From the NCBI RefSeq assembly GCF_002776525.5, contig NC_045441.1, positions 117,103,210 through 117,167,209 of the forward strand: a stretch of DNA of 64,000 nucleotides, read 5' to 3'. The notes under the pieces are model-generated. The model made no database searches and was not told the DNA's origin. It saw only the letters and a program-made list of their open reading frames with translations. The position numbers and the translations under genes are program-made. This DNA is from Piliocolobus tephrosceles (taxonomy: Eukaryota; Chordata; Mammalia; Primates; Cercopithecidae). Numbering within the stretch: the first letter of the stretch is position 1; each line of letters starts with the position of its first letter. Shown here piece after piece: positions 1 to 12,195 of this stretch.

Positions 1-299
1 TGGATTCCCTTTGGTCTGAAAGACTTAGACTAGTAATCTTGGCTTTCATTTTGAGTTGCCTATTCTCAGGTGTCATTTTAAGTTGATTTGTTATGCTGAT
101 GCCTTAACAAATACCGTGTTTCCTAATTAGTCCATACGTAATAAGGCAAGATACCTACCTGCATACTTGAATACCACATTTTCTAGGCAAAAAACCCTTA
201 GTTCCATGTTGCGCTAGGTGGGGGATTGTTGCAGCACATAGAGAAATCTCTTTTTTTCTTCTGACCTGAATGGTAGTGACATATTACACTAGAGCTGAG

Positions 300-1110
300 T
301 AGTTCTGGTCCTAAATACATGTTTCCTTGACTGCTGTAACAGCCAGTCCTAACTGGCCTCCTTATTTCCAGTTGTTCCGCTTCCCTAATCCAGTTATATG
401 TATGGCTGCTACATTAATCCTGAAATATACCTCTGATTCTGCCACTCTCCTTATTCTCAACTTTTAAAAAGCATCTCATTTCATAGAGACAGTGACCATA
501 TTCCCATGATGTGGCCTAAGCTTCCAAACATTTCTTATAATGACCTTTATATACTGTTCGCTCCAATTTAGAATGGTTCTTAACAAGGGGCCTTTGGAAA
601 TGTGTAGAAATGTTTCTAATATACAGGTCACTGGGAACACTTAATGGTTAGGGGTCAAAAGTGCTCCATGGAACAGTCCTCCCTACTGCAGATTTGACCA
701 AATGGCACTGGCACACCCACTGAGCAGTACAGCACAAGTTCACCAAACTAGATTGTGGTTTTCTGTATATGCTTCATGCACTCTGTCCTTTTTGCTTTTC
801 CTGATTTGCCTCCTGCCTGGATTGCTCTTTCTCATCATTTGTGTGCAAGTGTTACCCACTCTTCATTATTCAAGCAGTCGGGACCATCTCTGTGAGGCTT
901 CTCTGGTCCTTTGTGTCAGAAGTAATCTCTCCTATTGAGCGGCCAAAGTACTTTATCCATGTCTTGTTTTATGGCGTTGTTTTTCTATTTTTGCACTGTG
1001 GGGACATCTCGTCTCCCTTACTGGACTTTTAGCTCCTTTGAAGGTAAGATTCATGTTTGATTCGTTTTTGTATCCTTAGCATGCAGATGGTTCCTTGAAG
1101 ATCATAGACA
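300..1110 (+). repeat. L2 LINE remnant, 3' part
   Basis: Two stretches read like the 3' half of L2 on the + strand. One is at 330-480 (CCTAACTGGCCTCC...). The other is at 760-1110, with a CTCCTTTGAAGG then GTATCCTTAGCA pattern near the L2 end. Heavily diverged; boundaries are approximate. Confidence 0.6.
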
Positions 1111-2554
1111 CTTGTTTTGAGTGGATGAAGAGGTCCATTCCTACCTTGAAGCAATAGCAAGTTCAGGAATTGTTGTTTATTACCTGAAAACCCCCACCAA
1201 TAGGACTGAATCATTTATGTTTATGTTAGTTTTGGTTTCTCACATGTTTTATATGTTTTGGAATAACTTTCACATCACACTGACTAAAGTATGGTAACTT
1301 CTAGTTGTGAAATCTAGTCAACGTGTCAAACAACTAGAAGATCTCATGGTAAGTAGGATCTTCTTTGGAGGAAGCAGTGAGATGGGTGCCTGAGTCAGAA
1401 TTCCTTTCTTCAGTTAGAATAATGGAGTATCAAAATTGTCATGGACTTTTAAAGTACCTGTGTCCTATGTCCTGATATTACAGATAATGTATGAGGCCCA
1501 GTGAGGCTAACTTGTCCAAGGTATGGATCCCATCAGAAATAATTTCTGTTTTCTTTGACACGTAAGATTTGGACTTACAATCACCTACCTCTTCAAAGAG
1601 AGCTTCCTTTGTAATTTTCTTCTTGACATAATGAAAGCCTGTCCCAGTGTTCTCTGTTTAGGGTTTTGTTCACAGATCATAATGACACCATATTCTTATC
1701 TCTTTTGCTAGAATTGCTTCAGTCCCTTCACAGGCAAATTAGACAATGAGAAGAAGAAATTTTTTATTTTAGATCCCTTTTTATCCTATTTGGTCATTTA
1801 GAGCAACAGGCTGTCTATCTCCTGAAGAACGGGTTTCACAGTGCACTGGCTGGGGATTTAGTTGCCTAAGGTGTCGTATGGCTGAAAAGTGAGTTCTTTA
1901 TGATTTTGAATTCTACTGAGCTACAGAAAACTCAAGTTTTATGACCTCTTTGTTATGCTGCATTGCAGAGACACTGTAATATTGCCTAGTCAGTGAGAAA
2001 GGTTACTAGGTTTGTTCTGCGGGACATTAAAGAATAAAAGTAGGATCAGATATATGGGAACATATTTCTGCTCAGTATGGAGAAAATAACTTTCTAAGAA
2101 AAGTATCTGGTAGAAGAGAGTGAGCTGCTTCAGGAGAAGGTAGGAACATGGAGAAGATTTTACAGTACATGGGAAGCTGAACTTAAAAGACTTTGAAGTT
2201 CTCATCCAACCCACAGACCCTGTTGATGCTATGATCTTATAAAAACGAAGAGACCAATTAGATCACCATAGAAGTAATACGTTATTAGTATTTCCACACT
2301 TTGTTTGCAAGTGACTTAGCTGGTTCTTGTCGAAGCTGCCTTCACTATGTGGCAATCATCCTTCCCCCCCCCCTTCACTATACTAATTTATGTAATTGAA
2401 CACAGAATTCATCGAGAAAAATGGAAACTGATTTATTGCCTTGTGATACTGAATTTCTTTTATAATTGTAACTCAGCCCAGTTATGCCAAGTTGCTGGGG
2501 CAGAGATAATAGCAGCGCTTTGGCTCCATAGGCGTTAAGAAAGGAAGAAGAAAC

Positions 2555-2586
2555 TTTTTTGTTCATCTGATTTTTTGTTCATCTGA
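2555..2586. repeat. 16-bp tandem duplication
   Basis: TTTTTTGTTCATCTGA occurs twice head to tail. Confidence 0.85.
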
Positions 2587-2833
2587 TTTTCTTTTTCACT
2601 TGGAATAGAAATCCAGGTCTGAACCTTATTTCATGGTTTGATTTATAAGTCCTTCCTTTTATCCAAGGAATATCTTTTTGCTAACCTTAGAGCAAATTAG
2701 CTAGATGCTTATATATTTGATAGAGCTTTTCCTTCTCTTATTAATAAAGTAAAAGCAATCATAATGAAATGTAGATTCAGTAATAATGAAAATGTTCCAA
2801 AGCATGTTCAGATTTGTAATCTCATAGAATACA

Positions 2834-2860
2834 TGGGAATAATTACCTGGATTATTCCCA
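2834..2860. repeat. Perfect short inverted repeat
   Basis: TGGGAATAAT and ATTATTCCCA form a perfect 10-bp stem around a 7-base loop (TACCTGG). No function can be read from it. Confidence 0.85.
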
Positions 2861-3323
2861 GTGATCATTTCATAGAGGGGAAGCCCAAGATACTGAACTT
2901 AGGTATAATTATTTGCAGTGCTTAGTCCAGATTCCCCCTTTTGACTTAAGACAGCATCCCATAAAATTTTTGTTTGGGTTATATACAATTAATCTGAGTG
3001 GTGACCAGTTTCTTCATGATCAAGATGTAATATCTGATCCTACTTAGGTTGCACGTCTTTGAGGAGGCAGAGAGTAGTTTCATGCCCTGCCTGGCTGGAT
3101 TCTCAGTAACTATTCTTAGTCCGGTGCCTTATTTACCTGTCTGACTTCCTGTTGTTTCCTGATTGTCTCTCCTAAGCAGGGGAGATTAATCTAAACACAC
3201 TGACCTCCTTCATGGTTGTTGAGGATGATCACAGTTGATCTGGTTGTTTTCCAGGTGGAAAAGGGAAGTTAATTTAATAGGATCCTAATCACGATAGTGG
3301 TTTCTATGATAGGTGTGCATGAG

Positions 3324-3461
3324 TGTCCCCAATTTCCAATGTGCAGAATCTTGCCATGAGTCCCCATTCTCCTGCAGCATGTTTACTGAATTAAAGAGGA
3401 AATCACTACCACATACATTACTTCACTAGGTGCTGCAATACGTCTATTTCCTATTTAGCAA
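3324..3461 (+). repeat. Left arm of local inverted duplication A
   Basis: The reverse complement of this 138-bp segment aligns along its whole length with 4001-4144. I count about 8 mismatches plus one 6-base gap (roughly 94% identity). Similarity stops sharply at both ends. I do not recognise it as Alu, L1, L2 or MIR. Confidence 0.9.
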
Positions 3462-4000
3462 TAGGAATAAAGAAAACAAAGTAAACTGGTCTTCAAATGA
3501 GGAATGTATTTCTTTTCATGTTAAGGCATCATTAAATAGCCTGGGGAGCTTTTCTATTTAAGCCTCATTCTGTCATAGGTTACAATCCTTTTGCGGGGCA
3601 GAGATGTGTTGTTGGTTCTCTGAAAATAGAATTTAATTGGCTATTCTACAGAGTTATGATTTTTAATTTGGCAAGAGAGTCATGATTCAATCAGCCTATT
3701 CGGTCTTTAAAGTTATATGGAAGTTAAAGAAAGTAACCAAACCTTACTTGGAGCACTTGGCTCTTCCCTCTGCAAAGCAGGGCTGTAGACCTCTGTGTGT
3801 GGATGTGGGTTGGGCACACTGGAGCTTCTGACCACCATGAGTAGCTGTAGTGGGGGCAGGGAGAGTGAAGGTTGTCTGCTTTACCACTGACCTTTCCCAG
3901 TGGCCTGGACTGAGTTTTTCAACTGCCATACGTGTATTTGTTATAGAAATGCTGAAGACTACAACTGCCCAGCAGGTGAAGCATTACCTTCCTCCCCATT

Positions 4001-4144
4001 TTGCTAAATAGGAAATAGACCTGTTGTAGCACCTAGTGAAGTAATGTATTCTTCACTGGCGGTGATTTCCTCTTTAATTCAGCAAACATGCTGCAGGAGA
4101 ATGGGGACTCATGGTAAGATTCTGCACATTGGAAATTGGGGACA
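4001..4144 (-). repeat. Right arm of local inverted duplication A
   Basis: Inverted copy of 3324-3461 after a spacer of about 540 bp. It carries 6 extra bases near 4050. A 112-codon open frame starting at 4044 crosses this arm, but it has no recognisable homology and I treat it as chance. Confidence 0.9.
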
Positions 4145-4579
4145 GAAATCAATTCTGGATTTATTTCCTTTAAAGGGTAGTTATCACATGCCTTCTGAGG
4201 ATTGCATGAGTCACCATCTAGTGTGGCACCCCTTTTCATTTGGATATGTAGAGCCATGGTTACTGTTCCCAGCAGACATTGAACCAGATGTGCCTGCTAT
4301 TACAGAAGTGAAATCTGACAGCTGTTACCTAAACTCTTCAGTGGCCCTTATTCTATCTACTTCAGCCTGTTTTGATTTTTGAAGCCTTATTAGATGCAAC
4401 AATTTTTGCCCATGGGGAACAGGCTTTCCCTTTTTGGTGATTGACAGGATACTGGTCAGCAGACAGTGATTAGCAGAATTCTGTGATTCTCTTTTTCCCC
4501 TGATGAATATTGTGTTAACAGACCATAGCAGCTTTGTGCTACAGCAGATTCAAATTTTATGAGAAAGAAAAATTCTCTT

Positions 4580-5029
4580 TAATCATCAAGCACTTATTGA
4601 GCACTTACTGTACCAGATCTTTTTATGTTCTGCCTTGAAGACTTAAAAATTTTTCTACTAGTTTGGTGGCGACTTTGGTCATGTATAAAATAGTATGGTT
4701 TAGACTTGGATAATTAGTGTTCCTTAAGGTGGGGACCTATACCAGTTACTTTATATTGACATTTTCATTGTGTTGATAGGAAACATGTTAAATGGAAACC
4801 CTTGGGTTATTAGATATCCATGGATTAATGTTACCACATCTAATGGATGTTCCAAGGTATAAAGAAAAAGTAAACAGGAAATTACTAACTTTTGTTGAGT
4901 TTCTACATATGGGTTATGTCGTGATAGGTGCTTTATATGTATTAACTGATTTAAACTTCTGGATGTTATCTCACAGTTCTGCCTCCCCCTACCATTGAGG
5001 CCTTTACCTCCTGTCTCATTTATTACACA
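4580..5029 (-). repeat. MIR-like antisense remnants
   Basis: At 4590-4612 the GCACTTATTGAGCACTTACTG motif, and at 4885-5000 the pattern GTTGAGTTTCTACATATGGG then GTGCTTTATATGTATTAACTG, match the 3' half of MIR in antisense. Diverged; limits approximate. Confidence 0.55.
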
Positions 5030-5345
5030 GCTTTTTGGCTCACTGTTTCAAGTATGACTATTCATTTCTTTTTTGTAAAATTCAGATCACATCACTTCCC
5101 TTCCTGAAAGTTTTCTCGTTTTTGTATTCTACAGGTTAACGTCTCTGCCGGGCAAACAGTGAGGCCTCTGCTGACTTGTCGCCTGACTCCCTCTCCACCA
5201 TGACCTCCTCCTGTCGTATTCCTTTTTGAACTCTCCATTCTTTTCTACTGCCTATCCTTCTTTCCTCCCTCTGGAAAACTCTTAACTCTTCTTCAAGTTT
5301 GAAAACTCACCCCTCTCCTACTTCTGACATCCTTATTTCTTAAAA
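5030..5345 (+). repeat. L2 LINE remnant
   Basis: A pyrimidine-rich + strand stretch with AGATCACATCACTTCCCTTC and later CCTTCTTTCCTCCCTCTGGA, the order seen in the L2 3' region. Confidence 0.55.
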
Positions 5346-5756
5346 GAAAGAACAAGTAATTCTGAAACATGGAAAAGGTGTAATTTCAGAATAATGGACA
5401 GTCCTTCAACCTGGAGTAATTTACAGTAAATTCATCCAGACCCATTCTCACCACGTCGTTCTCCCTTTTTTCATTTTGTGAGAACTGGGGAAAACTTCAC
5501 CACAGGCTCTCCCTTGTTCACAGACCTGTGTTTTTGAGCCTCTTGTATACGTAGTGAAAGTGGTAGAGAGGCTGGAATTGGGAGAATGTGAGTGAAGCAG
5601 GAAAAATTTTTTTAAAAAAAGGTTTTATTTATTGAAATATAGAATATTTTGGAAGAGAATAGTATTTAGAGAAAGGCATGGGTAGCATGAGAGCAGAAAG
5701 GCATGAGGAAACCTCATGATCTTGAAAGTAGGGGCCGGCTTAATGGAATGCTGTGT

Positions 5757-6073
5757 TTTTTTGTTTTGTTTTGTTTTGTTTTGTTTTGTTTTGTTTTTGG
5801 TGAGACAGGGTCTTGCTCTTTTGCACATGCTGGAGTGCAGTGGCCCAGTCACGGCTTACTGTAGCCTCTTGACCTCCTCAGCTCAAGTGATCCTCCTGCC
5901 TCAGCCTCCCGAGTAGCTGGTACTACAGGGACACATCTCCATACCTTTTCTGGTAGAGATGATATCTCACTATGCTGCCTAGGCTGGTCAAGAAGTTCTG
6001 GCCTCAAGCAATCCTTCCACCTTGGCCTCCTACAGTGCTGGGATTACAGGCGTAAGATACTGTGCCCGGCCAG
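5757..6073 (-). mobile_element. Alu (old, AluJ-like), antisense
   Basis: Opens with a (GTTTT)n-type tail, then GAGACAGGGTCTTGCTCT, both monomers, and ends TGTGCCCGGCC, so the element lies on the - strand. GGAATGC flanks both sides as a probable target-site duplication. The many differences from consensus suggest an old copy. Confidence 0.93.
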
Positions 6074-7734
6074 GAATGCATTTAGATTGAACAGTGGAAG
6101 GAAAGAAGGAAGGGAAGTCAAAGTAGAAATTAATTGGAAGATGAACAGCATAGAGAAACTAGGGCAAGTCATGAAGCCCTCCTCCAAGATTCTTTAATAA
6201 CTGCTTGAGTTTTGTAGGATGATTCCTGAGTATGCAGAGACAGAAGTGATATTGATTCATCTTGTGAATTCTGATACATGTTATTCACAGAAGGAAAGAG
6301 AAAAATCTTATACAAGTTTATTAGTGGTGAGATGACATTCTTTAAGAAATACCATCCTTGATGGCCATTGGGAAACTTAAGCCATTTAAGCCTTTTGGCC
6401 TAAAAGTAATCTAACAATTCAGTATCTTTGTGGGTGACTGTAATTGCTAGATATTCAATAGTCATGAAGTTTAGTTAGCATTCTTGCTGTTGAATTGATT
6501 CTTAGGGTTTATTTGCAAAACCTCAAATGTGTATCTAAAGCCTTGAATGCTTTCTCAGAGTTATTCATTGTACACTCAGTAGATGTGAAATATCAATTTT
6601 ACAGGCCACCAAAACGGTATTTAATGGTGGCTGACAGGCTAGTGTTTAAGAATAATATGTATTGGATACTTAAATTTTTCTATTATCTGACTCTTGGCAC
6701 AGATCATTGAATTTAAGTTATACTGAGATTGCAGAAGATCTGCCTGCCTTAATAACCCCAACTATGCAGCATGTTTATTTAGTCCTGGTTCCTTCCTGTG
6801 CCTTCTGCTTTCTAAGCATGTACAGAAGAAAATAAAACAATATTTTGGTTTCTATCTTAACATCTGCTTGCATCAGGAAAGATGTCTAAAAAAAATTTGA
6901 GGGACATTTTTGTGGACACTTCCTGAAGCCTGGACGAGTTTTATGTGATTTGTTGACATCCTTTTTTTTTTTTTTTCCTTTTCCCTTTTCTAATGGCTGC
7001 TTCTTCAATTATCCTTCAAGACCCAGGGTTTTACCACATTGCAACTTAGAATTTAAGGGTAAATTTGGTAAATCTTGAGCTCCTTAAAAGATTACCGGTT
7101 TTATAGCCGTATCATTTTTCTCTTGAATTTCATTTTAAATTGATCGCTGTGTATTTTAGGCATGTGCATTGCCCTTTTAATGGCTTCTTGGATAAAATAC
7201 ATTGTTCAGTTAGATAAGTAAAGAAGTCATCTGGGTTACTGAGCATGACTCACTTAAAATATCATTAGGAACAATTTCTCTGCCCACTCCTTGTTAACCA
7301 TATATTCTGCTGGTATGCAGAACTTAACTGTTCTAAAGAGTTAAGCCATGGAGATCGTGATTTGGGGTAACAGCCCTCCCCTCAAGACAAGGACTATTAG
7401 TTTCTTTACTCCACTTTTTCCTTGACTGGCTCTTGGTTTTCCTTATCCCTTTTGCTATAGGTTTCTTTGCTACATGGTGTTTTTCCTTTTTTCTTTTTAT
7501 CTTAAGAAAGAAATGAGCATATGAGTTAAACTACAAGGAAGTTTGGAATGATTAATGGATGTGATATCCTGTACATAACCCGTTTTTTAGTGGCTCTCTG
7601 AATAAGAAATCCCTTTGTGACTGGCCCAGATTGCATATTCCTTGTGATGGAACTTCTGGTACACACTTTAAACTTCTCATCATTGTCATCTGCTCATTGG
7701 AACCCCTTTTTCTTCTGTCTTTTTATGCTTTTTG
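6074..7734. other. Intron stretch, nothing recognised
   Basis: I see only an isolated T15 run at 6962-6976, no clear repeat family and no coding signal. Short open frames (for example 6495-6710) have no recognisable homology. Confidence 0.6.
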
Positions 7735-8005
7735 TTTGTTGGTTTTTATTGTTTTTCATTTGTTTGTTTTTGAGGGGTGCAGGGTCTTGCTGTGTTACCC
7801 AGGCTTTACAGTACAGTGGCTCTATCCTACCTCACTGCAACCTCAAATTCCTGGGCTCAAACTATCCTCCTGCCTCAGCCTCCCAAGTACCTAGGTCTAC
7901 AGCTGTGTACTACCATGCCTGCCTAATATTTACATTTTCATTGTAAAGTCAAGGTCTCACTATGTTGCCCAGGCTGGTCTTGAACTCTTAGGCTCAAGGC
8001 AGTTG
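7735..8005 (-). mobile_element. Alu (AluJ-like), antisense, truncated
   Basis: After a T-rich tail come GGGTCTTGCTGTGTTACCCA, TCCTGCCTCAGCCTCCCAAG and TCTCACTATGTTGCCCAGG. The right side stops after GGCTCAAGGCAGTT, so the last ~50 bases of a full element are missing. Confidence 0.88.
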
Positions 8006-8654
8006 CCTTCCAATTTTTAAGGCTGTGTAGCTTTCCTGATAATAATGGGAAGTTGGTTTTTCATTTGCTCCTCTGAGAATCTGTTGATTTGTGTTAATGT
8101 TTTAATGTACCGCAAGTATTTCCTGTTAGCTGCCTGCAGATACAGAGGACTTTTGAAATTTGGCTCCTTGTTCCTTTTCCTTGTCTCTCTGTTCTTCCTT
8201 TCCTTCCTCCCTAGCTCCCAATTTGGATTAAAACTTAACGAGTGAGAGGCCTAGAAGACATAAGACATTTACACAACTGTAGATTTATTACCTTTGAATT
8301 TTTGAAAACTTTCAAAGGCTTCTTTTCTATTTTTTAAGGTTTTCAAGTTATACCAGTGTCTGTACAGACTGACAGCTAGCACTGGGGGAAGGGAGGGGAA
8401 AAAGTTACATTTATCAAAACATTATTTTCTGAAGGGATCAAACTTCGATTTCCTTTCTATGACCTGATTTAATGGAGACATTTCCACCTCAAAGGAGGAT
8501 TTCAAGAATGCATATATTCTCACTAGTAGGCGAAACATGTGCTGCTTTGATGTTCTCACACCCTTGGTTGAATGTGAATGTTACAATGTGGCATGTTTTC
8601 CAGGAATCATAGGGAATTGACCCATTTTATGTAACATTTACAGGCCGATGGGTT

Positions 8655-8880
8655 TTTAGAGTTAGAAGGAACATCATTTAGATCTAGTCAACCCTTTCTC
8701 TCTCTCTCTCTCTTTTTTTTTTAAATAGAGAAGGAAATGAAAGTCCAGAGAGATTAAGTAATTTTATTCAACAAACATTAATTGAGTGTGTACCATGTGT
8801 CAGACTCAGTACTAGATGCTGGAGGCTACAGAGATGAGTAAGTTTGAGTCCCTGTTGGAGATAAATACATGGTTCCCAGA
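8655..8880 (-). repeat. MIR/L2-like antisense remnants with (TC)n
   Basis: GAAAGTCCAGAGAGATTAAG (8739-8758) resembles antisense MIR. The following TTCAACAAACATTAATTGAG and GTACCATGTGTCAGACTCAG resemble the antisense 3' end of L2. A (TC)n run sits at about 8698-8713. Confidence 0.6.
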
Positions 8881-9229
8881 TCATACAGTTTGTAATTAAC
8901 AGATTAGGGAATAGAATATTTATGAATCATTCATAATCCAGTCTTTCTGTATTGTGACAGAAATGCTCTCAGCTGCCCTTTTTTCTACCTTTTAATTTAC
9001 TCATTTAATAAAGTTGATTTTCACTTTTTAAACAGAATCCATGTTCTCTCTTGACCCAGTACCCGCCGTTAGCTGCCATTCTTTGTTGAAAGATTTTGTG
9101 CACATTAATCATGTGCATTTTATCAACCACGCAACCCACTAAAATCTGACTGAAACTGCTCTTGCTGAACTTCCAGTGGGCATGTTTTGGTCTTCAGAAA
9201 TCTCTTTGAATGTTTTAAGTCTGTTGTCG

Positions 9230-9590
9230 TATCTTTCTTCTTCAAATTCTCTTCTCTTTTGGATCACTGGTGCCCTGATTCTCCTGGCTCTTTTCCTTTT
9301 TTTGTTTTCATTTTCGTTAGAGTTTCAACTGCCCGCTTATTTCTTAAATGGGGCATACTTTTGCACATGTCTTTAGCCAGTGGTCATCCATCCTTAAGAC
9401 TTAGCTCAGTATCATCTCATGAAGCATATCTGACCTTTTCAAGAATTTAAGCACTTCTTTTCCTCTGTTCTTATAGTACCTTGTGTATATTTCCTCATCC
9501 TACAAGGCTTTTGTCTATATGTTAGGCTGTGTCTTCTAATTTTTCTCTCTTGAGAACCAGCATCTCCAGTGATTGGCACATACATTTTAA
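9230..9590 (+). repeat. L2 LINE remnant, 3' end
   Basis: Motifs in L2 3' order: CATCTCATGAAGCATATCTGACC, CTTATAGTACCTTGTGTATA, then CTCTTGAGAACCAGCATCTCC and GTGATTGGCACATAC. The GTGATTGGCACATA motif corresponds to the GTGCCTGGCACATA near the L2 terminus. Confidence 0.6.
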
Positions 9591-10974
9591 CAAATGTAGT
9601 TTTACCCAGAAAGACTTCACACTTGCTTAGGCAAATATGTATGCAGGCCTCTCTGCCTACCATCTGCCCCTCCACGCTGCCCCCAGCAGTGGTCTCTGTC
9701 TGTCTCTCCCCTCTACTGGATTCTCTGAGGTAGGCCAGTATATTGCCGCCAAGAAACAGCCTATGATGATTCACTGTTAATGGTAGATTCATAGGTCTAT
9801 CAATTGTCTGTCAGTATTTTAACCCAGGTAAGAAGCTTAAACGTAACCCTTAGTTACACTCAAATCGATTGCCAAACCTTTTTAAAAAATTCACAAATTA
9901 CACATGTATAAATGTGAGCCTAGCCCTGTCTGATTAAATCTGAGTTCACAATTAATGTGAGACAAATAATTGAACTTTTATAGCTAAAATATCACGTTTC
10001 TCACTGCGGTAGAAAGACTATCCTACATAATGGCATTGTTTCTGTATTTAATTGTAACCTAAACATTCATGGTCTTCAGCATGCTGGCAGCACCCAGACA
10101 GGCAAAAGACACGTATCTGCTTTTAAGGAAATCCAGCACACTGCAATTAAAAGGCATGCAGGTTGGTTCTCCCTAAAGCCTCATCTTCAACTTGTTACAT
10201 GGCCACAATAGTTCTTTCGGGCCTAATAGCATGCTGATTCATTTGCCGAGGTAGAATGTGTTTCTCTGGATCCTCATTTTGTTTAGGTTGCTGATCCTTC
10301 GTCCTTTGCTGTGCACTTTTATTGGATCAAAATTAGCTGAATAGAACTAAATCAAGGGAAAAAGAGGAGTATCCTCAAAAGAAATAGTGGTGGCCATGTA
10401 TTACCATTAAACCATTCAGAAAGAAATATTTGTGTTTTTAAATTACAGCCTTTTATTTCTAATTAGTTTCAATGTCAAACCTCATATATTTAGAAATATA
10501 GAGGTGGTGACGTAGGTTGTTAGGCTGGTGGTTCTGAATTGTTTGTTTGTTTTTTCTTATAACCTCCTGGTCTTGGGTTTTGTTCAAATCTATAAGATTT
10601 ATTAGGTGAACATTCTGTAGCTAAGTGGCGTGATGTTCTGGCTTCTCATTAGCAGTGACCCTGGAGAGATTTCTCGCATTCAGCAACATTTGTTTGGAGC
10701 CGCCCAGCATCCTTGTCATCGAGTGGTGAGGCAGAGTTTGGGTTCGGGTGAGGAGGTCACCTTGTACATATCTCTGGAGTAGAGGGTGGTGCTGTGTGGG
10801 GGATGCTCAGGCTCCCTGGCTTCCCTTCTCCTTACACACAATCTGCTCTTCTAGGACAAGGAGCTGAGTGCTTGGGGGAGAGGAAAAGGACTAAGTTGTT
10901 AGAGAGGAAGTCTAAGCTGCTCAAAGTCTAAGCTGTTAGAGAGGAATCATAATATTGTTTGATGCCCTGTGATA
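9591..10974. other. Intron stretch, little recognised
   Basis: No coding signal. It contains a direct repeat at 10891-10946. The antisense open frame 9439-9792 (117 codons) has no recognisable homology and overlaps the L2 remnant. Confidence 0.6.
10891..10946. repeat. Short direct repeat
   Basis: CTAAGTTGTTAGAGAGGAA at 10891 recurs with one change (CTAAGCTG...) at 10928, a period of 37. A third partial copy (CTAAGCTGC) lies between them. Confidence 0.8.
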
Positions 10975-11180
10975 GCATCCGTTGGCCATGGATTTTGGAA
11001 TTAGTTAAATTCGAGTTCAACTTTTGCTCCTGCTATTTTTAGTGGTGTGGCCAAGGGTCTCCCAATTTCTTTGAGCCTCTTTTTTCTTCATAAGTGAAAA
11101 TATAGGTAATATTTGCTGACTCTTTTGAATTGCTTTGAGGGTTAAATGAGCATAGTGGTATCAAAAAGGTGAACGAGATG
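10975..11180 (+). repeat. MIR, sense
   Basis: Diverged MIR in the right order: GAATTAGTTAAATTCGAGTT, TGGTGTGGCCAAGG, CTTTGAGCCTC, TTCATAAGTGAAAATATAGG, TTTGAGGGTTAAATGAG. Confidence 0.75.
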
Positions 11181-11674
11181 CTGTTTTTAATTTCAGGTAG
11201 CTTGTAATCACCTGTGGGATGTCAGATGCATACATACTGAGTTGGGTTAGATGTATTATGAGAATACAGGATATTTTATTAGAAAATCCACAGAAGGCTT
11301 CCTGGAGTCGGTAAGCAGCATTCGAGCATGTCTTGAAGAATATTTGGCATCTGAGTCAACAAAATATTTCACACTGCTGTGGCAGTCACATCTAGGCAGG
11401 AGAAACAACATCAAAAGAGGACCATAAGATCCATTCGTGGAGCTTGTTCAGCAAGCAGTTTGGGATATAGTTGTCAGGAGCAGAACTGGGCTAGCATGCT
11501 TGATTGTTAAATAGTAACTAAGTATCTTTGCAGTTAACCAAAGATCAGTGTTTTATATCTGAATATTCTTATATTAATGTGAAAATTGAATTTGATAGCG
11601 TTCCTGATGCTTCTCCAGATGAAAGAGATCAGCAGAGTACTGAGTGAAATTAGCTTTACCTTTCTTTTTCTTTT

Positions 11675-11983
11675 TTCTTTTTTGTTTTTTTTTTTTTTTG
11701 AGGCAGAGTCTCACTCTGTCCCCAGGCTGGAGTGCAGTGGTGCTATCTCCACTCCCTGGGCTTTCAACCTCCTGGGCTCAAGCAGTTCTCCTACCTCAGC
11801 CTCTCAGACAGCTATAACTACAGGCACATGCCACCACACCCAACTATTTTTGTTTTTATTTTTTGCAGAGACAGAGTCTCACTCTTTCGCCGAGGCTGGT
11901 CTCTAACTCTTGGGCTCAAGTGATTCACGTGCCTTGGCTTCACAAACTGCTGGGATTAAAGGCATGAGCCACCATGCCCAGCA
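11675..11983 (-). mobile_element. Alu (AluJ-like), antisense
   Basis: Poly-T, then GAGGCAGAGTCTCACTCTGT, TCAGCCTCTCAGACAGC, AGAGACAGAGTCTCACTC and a final GAGCCACCATGCCCAGC. The CTCTTGGGCTCAAGTGATTC variant in the right half is typical of AluJ. Confidence 0.93.
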
Positions 11984-11994
11984 TTACTTTTTTT

Positions 11995-12195
11995 TTTTTA
12001 AATTGTGGTAACACATATATAACATAAAATTTACCATCTTTACCATTTTTATTTACTGCTCAGAAATGTTAAGTATATTCACATTATTGTGAAACATACC
12101 TATAGAACATTTTCATCTTACAAAACTGAAACTCTGTCCCCATTAAAGAGTAGTTTCCCTTTTCCCCTTCTCCTAGCCCTGGGTATGCACCCAGC
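11995..12195 (-). repeat. L1 3' end remnant, antisense
   Basis: CATAAAATTTACCATCTTTACC, TAAGTATATTCACATTATTG, AACTGAAACTCTGTCCCC and CCCTTCTCCTAGCCCTGG follow the order of an old L1 3' untranslated region read in reverse complement. Confidence 0.65.

Larger units (their letters stand above)
1111..3323. other. Intron stretch without a recognised gene
   Basis: No coding signal. Small items only: a possible MIR remnant near 1455-1525 (TTACAGATAATGTATGAGGC), a run of ten Cs at 2364-2373, a 16-base tandem duplication at 2555-2586 and a short perfect hairpin at 2834-2860. Confidence 0.6.
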
